Shown: positions 1 through 10,879, counted from the first letter of the stretch. The stretch: 54,330 bases of DNA from Oligoflexia bacterium (GCA_034439615.1 JAWXAT010000046.1:1-54330), one strand, 5' to 3'. The notes: generated by a model from the sequence alone, not told the origin. Numbers and translations: made by a program.

Positions 1-32
1 CCTCCCCCCCTACAGAATTAACAAAGCGCCCC

Positions 33-67
33 GGAGATCCTGATTCTTCTCAGGATCTCCTTTTTTA
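33..67 (+). terminator. Rho-independent terminator of a gene left of the window
   Basis: A perfect 10-bp inverted repeat (GGAGATCCTG / CAGGATCTCC, loop of 8) is followed directly by TTTTTTATTT, the classic intrinsic terminator layout for the plus strand. It overlaps the stop codon of the convergent murJ gene. On the minus strand the hairpin has no T tract, so it mainly serves a plus-strand gene outside the window. Confidence 0.8.
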
Positions 68-1675
68 TTTCCGTTTAAATTTTGATTTAATGCGCTTTTG
101 AAATTCGCCTAATGTTTCGGTGAGTTCTGGGACCTTCAACAACCACGAAGTTAGAAAATAAGCTAAAGCCGAAGCAGTTACTGTAACCAAAAGACAAACC
201 ACTCGAGCCCAATGATCTGGCCCCAATATTAAAGAAAGTGGTCCATAAATAAGCGAAACACCCATGAGTACAAGGCTTGCGAGAATAAACTTAGAAACTG
301 CAATAGTCAAAGTACGCCAATCAAGTGAAACCACAAGTTTTTGATAAGCGATAATAAGAATCAAAAAATTTATAGCCCCACTTATTGTCGAACTTGCTGC
401 TAAGCCAGTTACGCCATACATCTTCGTAAACACTGACGCAATAAACACATGACAAGTTAAAGCAATCGCCGCAGCTAATGCTGGAAGCCATGTGTTTTTC
501 ATGGCGTAAAATGCAGGAGCAAAAACACGCACACATGTGGCAAATATTACTCCGATTCCATAAACTTTAAGAACTGAACCAGTCATAAGTGTGTCGTGTG
601 CCGTAAATTTTCCGTGTTCATAAAGTGAATAAATAATTTCATGGGAAAGCATAAATAGCCCCGCTGCACACGGTATGGCCATGAAAAGACTTAAGCGCAC
701 TGCGTGCATGCTGGCTTTTCCCATACCGTCAACATCACCTCGAGACCAAAATGCAGATAGTGCTGGTAGAGTGACAGTTCCAAGGCTTACTGCAAAAATT
801 GAAAGTGGAAGTTCTAAAAGTCTATCAGCATAAAAAATCCAAGAATTACTACCTTCCTCAAGGCTACTGGCAAAATATGTATTAATTAAAACCCCAAGTT
901 GCATTACCGAAAGGCCCAAAATACTTGGACCCATTGCGCGAAGGACTCGATTTACAGCAGGGTTTCCCCACCACTTTCTAAATCGCGGAAAAAACCCTGA
1001 GCGCTTGAGTGCTGGTATTAATAAACCAAGTTGTAAAAAACCTCCCACAACAGTTGCCCAAGCAAGAACATCACTTGAAATCTCAAATCGGTCTCGAAAA
1101 AATATGACTCCTGTTAAAAGAGAAATATTCCAAAGTGCGGGTGCCACGGCCGGAAGCCAAAAGATCTTAAGTGTGTTTAGAATCCCCATGGCAAACGCGT
1201 AAAAACTTACAAGCATGATGTAACAAAACATAATGCGCGCTTGATGAATGGTGAGTTCTAATTTTCCTGGAATTGCTAAGAACTCATCACTACCACTGAG
1301 CAATGTCACCGTGGGGCTTGCGAAATAAGTGCCCAAGATTGTAAGGATCGAAAGCACAACAAATAAGAGTGTAAAAACAGAGGAGACGAGCTCTCGCGCA
1401 CCTTTTTTATCATCATTTTTAAGAAAATCTGTGAGCACAGGAATGAAGCTCACAGTAAGTGCTCCTTCACCAAAAATACGACGAAATAGATTGGGGAGTC
1501 TAAAAGCTACAAAAAATGCGTCAGTAGCAGTTCTTGAGAAGTAATGGGCAATTACAAGCTCGCGCATGAGCCCCAACACTCGACTGGTCATGGTTCCCAG
1601 GGCTACCCAAAAAGCAGAAACCGCTACTTGTTTTCGCTCACTATCTTGTAAATCCTTCAGAGATTGATCTTGCAA
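65..1675 (-). CDS. murJ: Lipid II flippase MurJ (MviN family)
   Basis: This 536-residue polytopic membrane protein matches MurJ/MviN in length (usually 500-550 residues) and in its conserved N-terminal segment (about residues 30-75), which has the family's RVLGLMRE, TDAFFVAFRLPN and FGEGAL signatures. About fourteen hydrophobic segments follow. MurJ moves lipid II, the undecaprenyl-linked peptidoglycan precursor, across the inner membrane. The start is a TTG at 1675 preceded by GAGGGG at 5-base spacing, which is stronger than any nearby ATG. It diverges from rpsT with about 90 bp between them. That pairing, mviN next to rpsT, is common in proteobacteria. Confidence 0.95.
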   Translation of the reverse strand: MQDQSLKDLQDSERKQVAVSAFWVALGTMTSRVLGLMRELVIAHYFSRTATDAFFVAFRLPNLFRRIFGEGALTVSFIPVLTDFLKNDDKKGARELVSSVFTLLFVVLSILTILGTYFASPTVTLLSGSDEFLAIPGKLELTIHQARIMFCYIMLVSFYAFAMGILNTLKIFWLPAVAPALWNISLLTGVIFFRDRFEISSDVLAWATVVGGFLQLGLLIPALKRSGFFPRFRKWWGNPAVNRVLRAMGPSILGLSVMQLGVLINTYFASSLEEGSNSWIFYADRLLELPLSIFAVSLGTVTLPALSAFWSRGDVDGMGKASMHAVRLSLFMAIPCAAGLFMLSHEIIYSLYEHGKFTAHDTLMTGSVLKVYGIGVIFATCVRVFAPAFYAMKNTWLPALAAAIALTCHVFIASVFTKMYGVTGLAASSTISGAINFLILIIAYQKLVVSLDWRTLTIAVSKFILASLVLMGVSLIYGPLSLILGPDHWARVVCLLVTVTASALAYFLTSWLLKVPELTETLGEFQKRIKSKFKRK

Positions 1676-1766
1676 AGCGGCCCCTCTTGACTATGCATGT
1701 AATTAATGTAACAACATGTCCGACTCCGAAGTCAAATCCATTGCTTAGCCCAGGAGGCAAAATTAC

Positions 1767-2033
1767 ATGGCAACCCATATTTCAGCTGAAAAACGTGCCC
1801 GTCAAACCAAACGTCGTACTGTTCGAAATGACACGATTTCATCATCGCTTAAAACCTTTGAGAAAAAAGTAAGAGCCGCTTACGAAGCGAAAGATGGAAA
1901 AGCTGCTATTGAAGCACTCAAAAATTTTGCTGCACAATTTGATAAAGCTGCAAGCAAAGGGATTGTTCACGTAAAGAAAGCTGCACGCAAAGTAGGCAGA
2001 CTTTCAAAGCTCGTCAGCAGTCTCAAGTCTTGA
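1767..2033 (+). CDS. rpsT: 30S ribosomal protein S20
   Basis: The 88-residue basic protein has the S20 pattern: N-terminal SAEKRARQTKRRTVRN, a long helical middle, and the C-terminal KGIVHVKKAARKVGRLSKLV segment. S20 binds 16S rRNA early in assembly of the small subunit. AGGAGG lies 11 bases before the ATG at 1767. The 3' end overlaps the convergent PilZ gene by 30 bp. An extended reading frame in another phase across the same bases (1687-1872) has no merit. Confidence 0.97.
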   Translation: MATHISAEKRARQTKRRTVRNDTISSSLKTFEKKVRAAYEAKDGKAAIEALKNFAAQFDKAASKGIVHVKKAARKVGRLSKLVSSLKS

Positions 2034-2396
2034 ATTTTTGAGCGAAACTTCCTCTGAGGTTTTGTCAGCAATATAATCTCTGATCATTCGCTTGTTTTCG
2101 AACGTCAAGTTATTGAATTGCACTCCATAGGCAGGACCTCTTTTTTCATTGGCTGGCTTGATGTAAACAACAACGCCAGTCACTGAAACAAAACCTTTTT
2201 TTGGAATATAAAAATTAACTACGATGTGATCCGCATTTTTAATCGGACCATTTGATTCTACGAGCATCCCACCTTCGCCCACTTCAATTCCATGAACAAT
2301 ATTGTACTCAGCATGCGCGAGTAAGCCTACGGAATGTCTAAAAAGGCGCCTTGGAAATCTTCGATGTGGAGTGCCATTGAGTATATCTGCACTCAT
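2004..2396 (-). CDS. PilZ domain protein, probable c-di-GMP effector
   Basis: This 130-residue single-domain protein has an N-terminal arginine cluster (HRRFPRRLFRH, about residues 11-21) that fits the PilZ RxxxR c-di-GMP-binding motif. It is followed by a beta-rich body with IEVGEGGMLVES, a variant of the D/NxSxxG motif in which the usual polar residue is replaced by E-V-G-E-G-G. It ends with NLTFENKRMIRDYI, typical of a PilZ terminal helix. Variation in the second motif makes c-di-GMP binding likely but not certain. The last ten codons overlap the rpsT 3' end on the other strand. Bdellovibrio relatives have many stand-alone PilZ proteins linked to motility and predation. Confidence 0.8.
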   Translation of the reverse strand: MSADILNGTPHRRFPRRLFRHSVGLLAHAEYNIVHGIEVGEGGMLVESNGPIKNADHIVVNFYIPKKGFVSVTGVVVYIKPANEKRGPAYGVQFNNLTFENKRMIRDYIADKTSEEVSLKNSRLETADEL

Positions 2397-2655
2397 AAAT
2401 ATCCCCCACAGTTTTGAAAACTGCTGACCAAGATTACAAAAGTAATTAGGTAAATCAGAATGACACTATAACGCTTAAAGCCCTTCATGAAGTACTCCCA
2501 CCACTTTATCGGTGAAATCACATGAAGACTTGAAATGACCTAAGACTTAAGTCTTGTGCATTTTGAACATCACCTAAAAACGTCACTGGTTCCAATAAAA
2601 ACAGAACTTTTGTAATGGTCGATTGCTCAGAGCCCATTATTTCTTGATGTGAGCG

Positions 2656-2671
2656 TGGCACCTAGGTTGCT
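2656..2671 (+). promoter_or_regulatory. Sigma-54 (RpoN) type promoter
   Basis: The sequence TGGCACCTAGGTTGCT has the -24 GG and -12 GC with exactly ten bases between them, matching the consensus TGGCAC-N5-TTGCW. It shares the string GGTTGCTCT with two other sites in the window (38690 and 41370). Transcription would start near 2682, at the initiation codon itself, implying a leaderless or nearly leaderless message. The surrounding 2397-2680 gap holds nothing else I recognise. Confidence 0.65.
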
Positions 2672-2680
2672 CTTATTATC

Positions 2681-3922
2681 ATGAGTATGGATGTACGTAG
2701 CTGGAATGTAATTTTAATATTGTTGTGTGGCCTATTTTCGTCAGCATCAAATGCTGATAGCAGAAATGCCATTTCAAGTGGATTAGCTTTAGGCTCAGTA
2801 ATTCAAACCAAATACACTGATACTGACGGAAATCCTGGCCAAATCAACACTTCAATTTCAGAAGTTTCTGAACTCACCTATAAAAGTGATTCAGCACTGA
2901 AAGCACTGTTTACTTCAGATAATTCAAATCACCCTTCGACAGAACCAATTATACTCTTAGTACCTCAAGCCCTTCACCAAGACGCAGTAGCACTTCAAGA
3001 TCGACTCGCATCAATGCAAATAAGAAGTGAGATTGAAGATGTACCAGATTCTTTGCACGATGCATGGATTCGCCGTGAAAATGAAATGGCTCAACATTTT
3101 CAGTTAGAACAACAAAGTACAAACCGGAAATTATTAACTAAAGAGCATAACTCAAATTTTAAATTTGAAAACATTATCGTTAAACCTGACAGAAAAACGC
3201 GCTGGCTTGCTTCAATTCAAACTTTAAGTACCGCAGGTATTGCATCAGCGGCTGTATATGTGACCATTGGTATTACACAGTGGCAAGCGATTAGTCTTAT
3301 AATGACTTCGACTCTCATCACTGCTGTATATAAATTTGGATCAGAAACACTTGATCGATTATTCACAGGTGCTTGGAGGCAAGATTCCACTTTAACCAAA
3401 ACTCAAACATCTAAAAGTCATAAACGTCGACTTGTCTTTAATTTAGTTGTTACTGAATTTGCACGCATAGTATCAGATGTGACATTTGGTACTCATCATG
3501 TTCCGTCTTTTGCCGGTCAAATTGATATTGCGACCAACACTGCAAGTGGTGCTATGAGTGGAGTCCCCTTAGAGGCTGCAAAAACCAAACACTTTGCAGA
3601 TGTTGAAAAACAATACGCAAAAAAATGGATTGGCTTCTTCGCATTTTACTTAAGCATTCCTTATTCGATTTTAAACCAAATGAATATCCATCTTGGATCA
3701 GTTCAAGTCAGTCACTACATCACACTACACGGCACCACAGGTGCTGCCGTTGCGACCCTTTTAGCTGCAACTTATTTAATTAAAAAATACCCAGAACGCG
3801 TGAACCGCTTAGCTACAGCTGCTGAAAATTTGCTCGATAAGGCAATTGTAAAGTATGACACGCTATTTAATAAGCCTGCTAAATGCCAAGATATACTTCG
3901 ATCAATTCTTACATCCAATTAA
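2681..3922 (+). CDS. Exported multi-spanning membrane protein of unknown function
   Basis: I do not recognise the family of this 413-residue protein. It has an N-terminal signal peptide (VILILLCGLFSSASNA, about residues 10-25) and a soluble region of about 150 residues without cysteines. Then come two hydrophobic segments at about 180-220, a basic stretch (SKHKRR), and two or three more hydrophobic segments at about 255-370. The C-terminal half resembles small solute-exporter folds only loosely. Starts at ATG 2681 or ATG 2687 are both possible; neither has a Shine-Dalgarno sequence, which agrees with the sigma-54-like promoter ending only ten bases upstream. It converges on holA with a 4-bp overlap of stop codons. 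Confidence 0.75.
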   Translation: MSMDVRSWNVILILLCGLFSSASNADSRNAISSGLALGSVIQTKYTDTDGNPGQINTSISEVSELTYKSDSALKALFTSDNSNHPSTEPIILLVPQALHQDAVALQDRLASMQIRSEIEDVPDSLHDAWIRRENEMAQHFQLEQQSTNRKLLTKEHNSNFKFENIIVKPDRKTRWLASIQTLSTAGIASAAVYVTIGITQWQAISLIMTSTLITAVYKFGSETLDRLFTGAWRQDSTLTKTQTSKSHKRRLVFNLVVTEFARIVSDVTFGTHHVPSFAGQIDIATNTASGAMSGVPLEAAKTKHFADVEKQYAKKWIGFFAFYLSIPYSILNQMNIHLGSVQVSHYITLHGTTGAAVATLLAATYLIKKYPERVNRLATAAENLLDKAIVKYDTLFNKPAKCQDILRSILTSN

Positions 3923-4956
3923 TAGCTGACTTTGGGGGAGGTAGATTCTGGCGTCGCTTGACGACAAGCCTGAAGTACAAGATTCTCAAGCCATAGATGA
4001 CTGGAAAGTGGATTTGATTTAAGCGCGCGATCTGTATCTAAAAGCACATCGTAAATTTGAATAAGCTGTTTAAAATCTTGTTTGCGTGCTTGGTCGATAT
4101 ATTCTTTTACAAAAAAACCATGAACTCCCACACGACTTGCAATTTGAGCCTGACTTAAACCTTCGCGCAGCGCCTCTTGGCAAAGCATTAAAATTCTAAA
4201 ATGCCTGATGATCATGGCCAAAACACCAACTTCATTTTGACCACTATCGAGGAGATGCGCTAAGTGGGTGAAAGAATTTGCGCAATCACCATTACCCATG
4301 CAGTTAACAAGTTCAAACACTGTATGCACACGTATACGACTCACCGTTGCACGAATATCATCCACTTCGATACGACTTCGCTCGCCGACATACTGAGCGG
4401 CTTTACATAATTCATTATTGATATCAGTTAAATTTGAGCCAACAGATTCTTTAAGTAGCTCAGCTGCTTCTGGCGATAATTCCTTGGAATATTTTTTTGC
4501 AATATAGGTGATCCATGGGTTGAGCTGATTCTCAAATGGCTTTTGAAACTTTACCATTACACCTTTTGATTCAAAAAGTTTAAAAAACTTTTTTCGCATA
4601 TCAGCTTTTGAAGCCACTAGCACAAGGCAAGTGCTCTCAACCGGTTTTTCAACCAAAACTGTTAATCTTTCGAGTTCTGAAGCAGAGAGATCTTGAGCCT
4701 GTTTTACGATGACTAAGCGCCTTTGAGACATCATGGGGAGTGTTTCAACAGCGTCACAAATGCTCTCAACATCTGCATCACTGGCATAAAAAACAGAATA
4801 ATTAAAATCAGCAGCACCACCTGTTAAAACTTTTTCTTTAATTTTTTCTAATGACTCATCAACCATGAATGTTTCTTCACCATGAAGAAAATAAAGTGAG
4901 GCAATCTGACCTCGGTCTAATTGTTGTGCTAAAAGTTTTGAATCAACTGAACTCAT
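3919..4956 (-). CDS. holA: DNA polymerase III delta subunit
   Basis: This 345-residue protein fits HolA: an N-terminal AAA+-like domain opening SLYFLHGEETFMVDESLEKI (about residues 20-39), a central RRLVIVKQAQDL strand, and a C-terminal helical clamp-loader collar with HFRILMLCQEAL. Delta opens the beta sliding clamp during clamp loading. Sequence similarity in this family is low, but the gene order leuS-lptE-holA is widely conserved in Gram-negative bacteria and strongly supports the call. Its ATG overlaps the lptE stop as TAATG, which suggests translational coupling. Confidence 0.92.
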   Translation of the reverse strand: MSSVDSKLLAQQLDRGQIASLYFLHGEETFMVDESLEKIKEKVLTGGAADFNYSVFYASDADVESICDAVETLPMMSQRRLVIVKQAQDLSASELERLTVLVEKPVESTCLVLVASKADMRKKFFKLFESKGVMVKFQKPFENQLNPWITYIAKKYSKELSPEAAELLKESVGSNLTDINNELCKAAQYVGERSRIEVDDIRATVSRIRVHTVFELVNCMGNGDCANSFTHLAHLLDSGQNEVGVLAMIIRHFRILMLCQEALREGLSQAQIASRVGVHGFFVKEYIDQARKQDFKQLIQIYDVLLDTDRALKSNPLSSHLWLENLVLQACRQATPESTSPKVSY

Positions 4957-5579
4957 TAAAAATTCTCCGTCAATCGATCGTGCGCTTCTGACATCATATC
5001 TTTAGCAATACGTGAGACTGTTGATTGCCTTGAATTTTGATTATAAATAGCATCTGAAGCATTTAACCCTGGTGTACCAATCAGTGGCCCTAAATAAGCC
5101 CCTTGGCCATTAAAGGTTCCTTCCCATAAAATAGAATTATCAGAAACTTTTTTTGCGACAACTTTTACCGTCACTACAGTAGAATATTCTTTACTCAAGA
5201 TTGTATTCACAGGCAATGGATTACTTCTGCCTCGCGAATCTTTCGTATCAGGTGCAACAATTGCAGGTTGCTCAGTTTCACGTGATTGAGCAGAAACAGG
5301 CAAGCCCGGTGTAAAACTCACACTCATAACTACACCTTCAAGAATAACTTGCGCATCATTTTTTGGGGTAATTTTAGCAATCTTACTACGCTCAAATTCT
5401 GTACGTAGACTTTCAGTGAAATAAGATTCAATTCCAACTTCGTGTGTTTTATTTATAAACATTGGTACCGATACACGATCATAACCACCCGGCATGGCAC
5501 GGCGAGCATTTCCAAATTGGTAGCTTGAGCAAGCAGTCATTGTTATTAAAATTGAAATTAAAAAACTAACATGTTTCAA
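4956..5579 (-). CDS. lptE: LPS-assembly lipoprotein LptE
   Basis: LptE plugs the LptD barrel and helps insert lipopolysaccharide into the outer membrane. The sequence shows a lipoprotein signal (HVSFLISILITMTAC, then SSYQFG) and a body typical of LptE (VSVPMFINKTHEVGIESYFTESLRTEF). I place the start at the TTG at 5579: GGAGG lies 6 bases upstream and this start gives a clean signal peptide. The upstream ATG at 5600 would add seven charged residues and has no ribosome site. It lies between leuS and holA, its usual neighbours in proteobacteria. Confidence 0.88.
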   Translation of the reverse strand: MKHVSFLISILITMTACSSYQFGNARRAMPGGYDRVSVPMFINKTHEVGIESYFTESLRTEFERSKIAKITPKNDAQVILEGVVMSVSFTPGLPVSAQSRETEQPAIVAPDTKDSRGRSNPLPVNTILSKEYSTVVTVKVVAKKVSDNSILWEGTFNGQGAYLGPLIGTPGLNASDAIYNQNSRQSTVSRIAKDMMSEAHDRLTENF

Positions 5580-5601
5580 GCTCACCCTCCATTTGCACAT
5601 A

Positions 5602-8079
5602 TTAAACTACAATATTAACAAGTTTATTTGGAACAACAATCACACGCTTGGGCTGAGCTCCACTCAGTGCATCTTTGATTTTGGTATTAGCCATCGCTAA
5701 GTTTTTAAGCTCATCATCACTTGTACCATCAGCACACTGCATGCGATCTTTTATTTTTCCGTTAATTTGAAATACTATTTCTCGCTCTGATACCTTAGCG
5801 AATTCTTCATTGAACCCTGGCCATGATTCATTAAGCGTGAATCCTTTATGCCCCAGTGCTTCCCACAATTCATCACTCATATGTGGAGCAAATGGAGAAA
5901 TCATCAGTACTAAAGTTTCAATACTCTTTTTAAACACCCCTAAGGTTTGGGTATCAGCCTTAGCCAAATCAATGAGATAAAGATAATTCACAAATTCCAT
6001 CATAAAACTAATAGCCGTATTGTAACTAAAATCTCTTTCAATATCGCAGCTCACATTTTTTACAGTTTTATGCAAAAGATGTTGAAGCTTTTTTGCCTCT
6101 GCACTTGTTACTGAATCTGGATACTTAATACCTTGCAGCTGCTGATTCGAATTTAAAGACAAGCGATAAACTCGACTTAAAAATCTAAAACAGCCCTCTA
6201 CACCTTGATCATTCCATTCTAAATCTTTTTCAATTGGACCTGCAAAGAGAACAAATAATCTTGCGGTATCGGCTCCTAGTTTTGCCACCAAATCATCAGG
6301 GTCAACGACATTGCCTTTTGATTTACTCATTTTAGCGCCGTCTTTATAAACCATGCCTTGGCAGATAAGTTGTTTCACGGGTTCATCGCCCTGAACCCAT
6401 CCCCAATCACGCATAAGTTTATGAAAAAACCGAATATATATTAAATGAAGTGTTGCATGTTCGACTCCGCCCACATAGTGATCAATGGATAACCACTTAT
6501 CGCAATCAGCTTTATTTACTGCACTCTCACCGTGTTTTACTGAACAGTAACGTGCATAATACCAGCTTGATTCAATAAATGTCGACATGGTGTCAGCTTC
6601 ACGTTTTGCATCGCCACCACACTTTGGACATTTAACATTTTGCCATTGAGGATCTTGGGCTAAGGGTGATCCTCCGGTGCCTTTGAATTCAACATTTTCT
6701 GGCAATCGAATCGGCAATTCACTTTCGGGCACTTCGACGATTCCATCTTTTGCACAATGAATAATGGGGATAGGTGTGCCCCAATAACGTTGGCGACTAA
6801 TGCCCCAATCCCTGAGCCTAAAATTTATTTTTGATGTACCTACTTTTTTGGCAGTTAAAATTTGAATGATTTTTTTCTTAGCATCTTTCGTAGTGAGGCC
6901 CGAAATTTCATCTGAATTGATCGAAAAACCGTCATCAGTGAATGGCAACTCGGTATCGTCATCTTTTTCTTTTGTTTTTTGTACGACTTTTTTAATGGGC
7001 AAATTATACTTTTGAGCAAATGCAAAATCACGAATGTCATGTGCAGGGACAGCCATCAAAGCACCTGTACCGTAATCAGTAAGTACAAAGTTTGCGATCC
7101 AGATGGGGATTTTTTCTCCACTCAACGGATGTATTGCATAGCTCCCAGTAAAAACACCTAACTTTTCTGCTGTCTCAGAAGACCGTTCATCTTTATCTGT
7201 GTTTTTCATTTTATCGATAAACGCTTTTACATCTTTTTCTTGTACAGTATTTTTTGCAAGCTCACTCACAAGAGCATGTTCAGGAGCCAAAATGATGGAT
7301 GTCGCTCCCATTAAAGTATCGGGCCTTGTAGTGAACACACGAATTTTTGAAGTCTGTTTTTCAATAGTAAAATCTATTTCAGCGCCTTCTGATTTTCCGA
7401 TCCAATTGGTTTGCATGATACGCACGCGATCAGGCCATTCATTAAGGCCTTTTATTCCTTCAAGTAATTCGTCAGCATATTTTGTGATTCTTAAAAACCA
7501 TTGATTCATTTCTTTGATTTCAACTTTTGAATCACAGCGCCAGCATTGACCATCACCCACTTCTTCATTGGCAAGTACAGTTTGACAACTGGGGCACCAA
7601 TTCAAAGGTCTTTTTTCACGATAAGCGAGTCCCTCGCGCAGCATGCGCAAGAACATCATTTGCTCCCAACGATAATAATCTGAGTCGCACGTTGTTACTT
7701 CTCGGCGCCAATCATAGCTAACACCCAAAAGATTAATTTGGGCTTTCATATTGGCAATGTTTTCGTATGTCCATTTACGTGGGTGAACTTTATTTTGAAT
7801 AGCAGCATTTTCGGCAGGCAAACCAAAAGCATCCCAACCCATGGGATGTAATACATTATACCCCTTCATTCTAAAAAAGCGGGCCATCACATCACCGATT
7901 GAATAATTACGAACATGCCCCATGTGAATGCGCCCTGAGGGATAGGGAAACATTTCTAAAACATATTTTTTAGGTAAGTCAGGGTTAAACTCGACATCAA
8001 ATAGCTTAGCTTCCTGCCATTTTTTTCGCCATTTTGGTTCTATTTCTGTAGGAACATATTCAAAGCCTGTGCGCGTCAC
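5602..8079 (-). CDS. leuS: Leucyl-tRNA synthetase
   Basis: This class I synthetase of about 825 residues charges tRNA-Leu. It has the HIGH-type motif HMGH (about residues 52-55), a KMSKS loop (AKMSKSKGNVVDP), a CPSCQTVLANEEV...CWRC zinc site, an editing domain with a threonine-rich TTRPDTLMGAT segment, and a second CPKCGG site. A longer start at ATG 8109 is open, but GTG at 8079 has AAAAGGA 5 bases upstream and begins right before the conserved FEYVPTEIEPKW segment, so I prefer it. It heads leuS-lptE-holA and diverges from the aminotransferase gene. Confidence 0.96.
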   Translation of the reverse strand: MTRTGFEYVPTEIEPKWRKKWQEAKLFDVEFNPDLPKKYVLEMFPYPSGRIHMGHVRNYSIGDVMARFFRMKGYNVLHPMGWDAFGLPAENAAIQNKVHPRKWTYENIANMKAQINLLGVSYDWRREVTTCDSDYYRWEQMMFLRMLREGLAYREKRPLNWCPSCQTVLANEEVGDGQCWRCDSKVEIKEMNQWFLRITKYADELLEGIKGLNEWPDRVRIMQTNWIGKSEGAEIDFTIEKQTSKIRVFTTRPDTLMGATSIILAPEHALVSELAKNTVQEKDVKAFIDKMKNTDKDERSSETAEKLGVFTGSYAIHPLSGEKIPIWIANFVLTDYGTGALMAVPAHDIRDFAFAQKYNLPIKKVVQKTKEKDDDTELPFTDDGFSINSDEISGLTTKDAKKKIIQILTAKKVGTSKINFRLRDWGISRQRYWGTPIPIIHCAKDGIVEVPESELPIRLPENVEFKGTGGSPLAQDPQWQNVKCPKCGGDAKREADTMSTFIESSWYYARYCSVKHGESAVNKADCDKWLSIDHYVGGVEHATLHLIYIRFFHKLMRDWGWVQGDEPVKQLICQGMVYKDGAKMSKSKGNVVDPDDLVAKLGADTARLFVLFAGPIEKDLEWNDQGVEGCFRFLSRVYRLSLNSNQQLQGIKYPDSVTSAEAKKLQHLLHKTVKNVSCDIERDFSYNTAISFMMEFVNYLYLIDLAKADTQTLGVFKKSIETLVLMISPFAPHMSDELWEALGHKGFTLNESWPGFNEEFAKVSEREIVFQINGKIKDRMQCADGTSDDELKNLAMANTKIKDALSGAQPKRVIVVPNKLVNIVV

Positions 8080-8139
8080 ATAAATCCTTTTGACGAATGT
8101 TGACCTCATAGATCAACACGTTTAATCTTGGTTTCTATG

Positions 8140-9282
8140 ATGAAATATTACTTAATGGCCCCCGGGCCGTCAATGATCCCTGAACGTATTCTTCTTGAGA
8201 TGGCTCAACCTAGCATCCATCATCGTACAAAGCAGTTTGAATCGATCTTAGATGACGTTAGAAAACAGCTCAAGCTCGTTTTTCAGACCACCCAAGAGGT
8301 AATTCCACTTACCTGTTCGGGTACTGGGGGCATGGAGGCCGTAATCGCTAATTGTTTTTCTCCGGGCGATAAAGTTTTAGTCATTCGCGCTGGGAAGTTT
8401 GGTGAGCGCTGGTCTGAACAGTGTACTCGCTACGGATTAAACGTCATCAATTACGATGTTCAGTGGGGAGATGTTAGCGATCTCAATATACTTAAAGGTT
8501 TGCTTGAAAAAAATACGGATACAAAAGGTGTTTTATGTCAGGCATGTGAAACATCGACTGGAACATTTCAGCCCATTGAAAAAATCGGAAACCTTATAAA
8601 AACCATGCCCAACACCCTTTTCATGGTTGATGCCATCACAGCACTAGGCATCACTGATATTAAAACCGATGCATGGGGCATCGATGCCATAGTTACAGGG
8701 TCACAAAAAGCATTTATGTTGCCACCAGGACTTGCCATGGTGTGTTTGAGCATAAAAGCATGGGCGTTTGCTGAGAAAGCAAAGCTACCTCGATTTTATT
8801 TTGATTTGCGCGAAGAATTAAAAGCTTTAAAGAAAAATCAAACCCATTTTACTCCAGCTGTATCGCTTATTCGAGGGCTTAATGTGGCACTTGAAATGAT
8901 GCTTACTGAAGGTCTTGATAAACTTTTTGCACGGCATCGAAGACTCGCAGAAGCCACGCGTGAATCAATGAAGGCCATAGGCTTAAGCATTTTATCAAAG
9001 GCACCGTCTGATAGCATCACAGCCATAGTTTCGCCTCAAGGTATAGACTCAGATAAAATTGTTCAGCGCCTATCAGATCACTACAATATTTCAATTGTAG
9101 GTGGGCAAGACCGCCTTAAAGGCAAAATTTTTAGGCTTGGGCACATGGGATATTGCGGCGATTTTGATGTCATCAGCATGGTTGCCGCCACAGAAATGGC
9201 GCTTAAAGATTTAGGCTTAAATATTGATGTGGGCACAGCCACTGCTGTAGCAACAAAAATTCTTCATAAAAATCTCAAATAA
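8140..9282 (+). CDS. Class V aminotransferase, alanine-glyoxylate / serine-pyruvate type
   Basis: This pyridoxal-phosphate enzyme of 380 residues begins with the family signature LMAPGPSMIPERIL, then has SGTGGMEAVIAN (cofactor phosphate loop), MVDAITALGITDIKTD (the aspartate that holds the pyridine nitrogen) and VTGSQKAFMLPPGLAM (the Schiff-base lysine). The C-terminal RLGHMGYCGDFDVI is also typical of alanine-glyoxylate and soluble-hydrogenase-small-subunit-like members. The natural substrate (serine, alanine or phosphoserine) cannot be read from sequence. TTG 8128 and ATG 8137 are in frame, but ATG 8140 gives the family's usual N terminus. Confidence 0.9.
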   Translation: MKYYLMAPGPSMIPERILLEMAQPSIHHRTKQFESILDDVRKQLKLVFQTTQEVIPLTCSGTGGMEAVIANCFSPGDKVLVIRAGKFGERWSEQCTRYGLNVINYDVQWGDVSDLNILKGLLEKNTDTKGVLCQACETSTGTFQPIEKIGNLIKTMPNTLFMVDAITALGITDIKTDAWGIDAIVTGSQKAFMLPPGLAMVCLSIKAWAFAEKAKLPRFYFDLREELKALKKNQTHFTPAVSLIRGLNVALEMMLTEGLDKLFARHRRLAEATRESMKAIGLSILSKAPSDSITAIVSPQGIDSDKIVQRLSDHYNISIVGGQDRLKGKIFRLGHMGYCGDFDVISMVAATEMALKDLGLNIDVGTATAVATKILHKNLK

Positions 9283-9367
9283 TTCTTAATCACAATAAAT
9301 ATTGAATTTGACGATCATAACAGATAAACATCCCACTGCTAAACATCTTGGGAGAAGGGATTCATAA

Positions 9368-10663
<1,296 letters not shown>

Positions 10664-10708
10664 ATGAAGTTAGTTTCGGTAGTTAGCCAAATTCGTTTGA
10701 GTTCTATG

Positions 10709-10738
10709 TTGACACTCATTCGTTCCTACCGGTAAAAA
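10709..10738 (+). promoter_or_regulatory. Possible sigma-70 promoter for tRNA-Lys
   Basis: TTGACA at 10709-10714 and TAAAAA at 10733-10738 are 18 bases apart. The predicted start near 10745 lies about 25 bases before tRNA-Lys. The -35 box is perfect and the -10 box weak, so the call is tentative. Confidence 0.45.
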
Positions 10739-10770
10739 GACGGTTTGAGTTTTCGACAGAGAAAGTTTGT

Positions 10771-10847
10771 GGGCCGCTAGCTCAGTTGGTTAGAGCATCT
10801 CCCTTTTAAGGAGAGGGTCGGTGGTTCGAGTCCACCGCGGCTCACCA
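10771..10847 (+). tRNA. tRNA-Lys (TTT)
   Basis: A complete cloverleaf is visible. The acceptor GGGCCGC pairs with GCGGCTC (one G-T wobble), followed by A and an encoded CCA. The anticodon arm is TCTCC-CTTTTAA-GGAGA with anticodon TTT. The T arm is GGTGG-TTCGAGT-CCACC. Confidence 0.97.
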
Positions 10848-10879
10848 TTTTTTAAGGCAAGATGCGGATAAAAGGTGTC

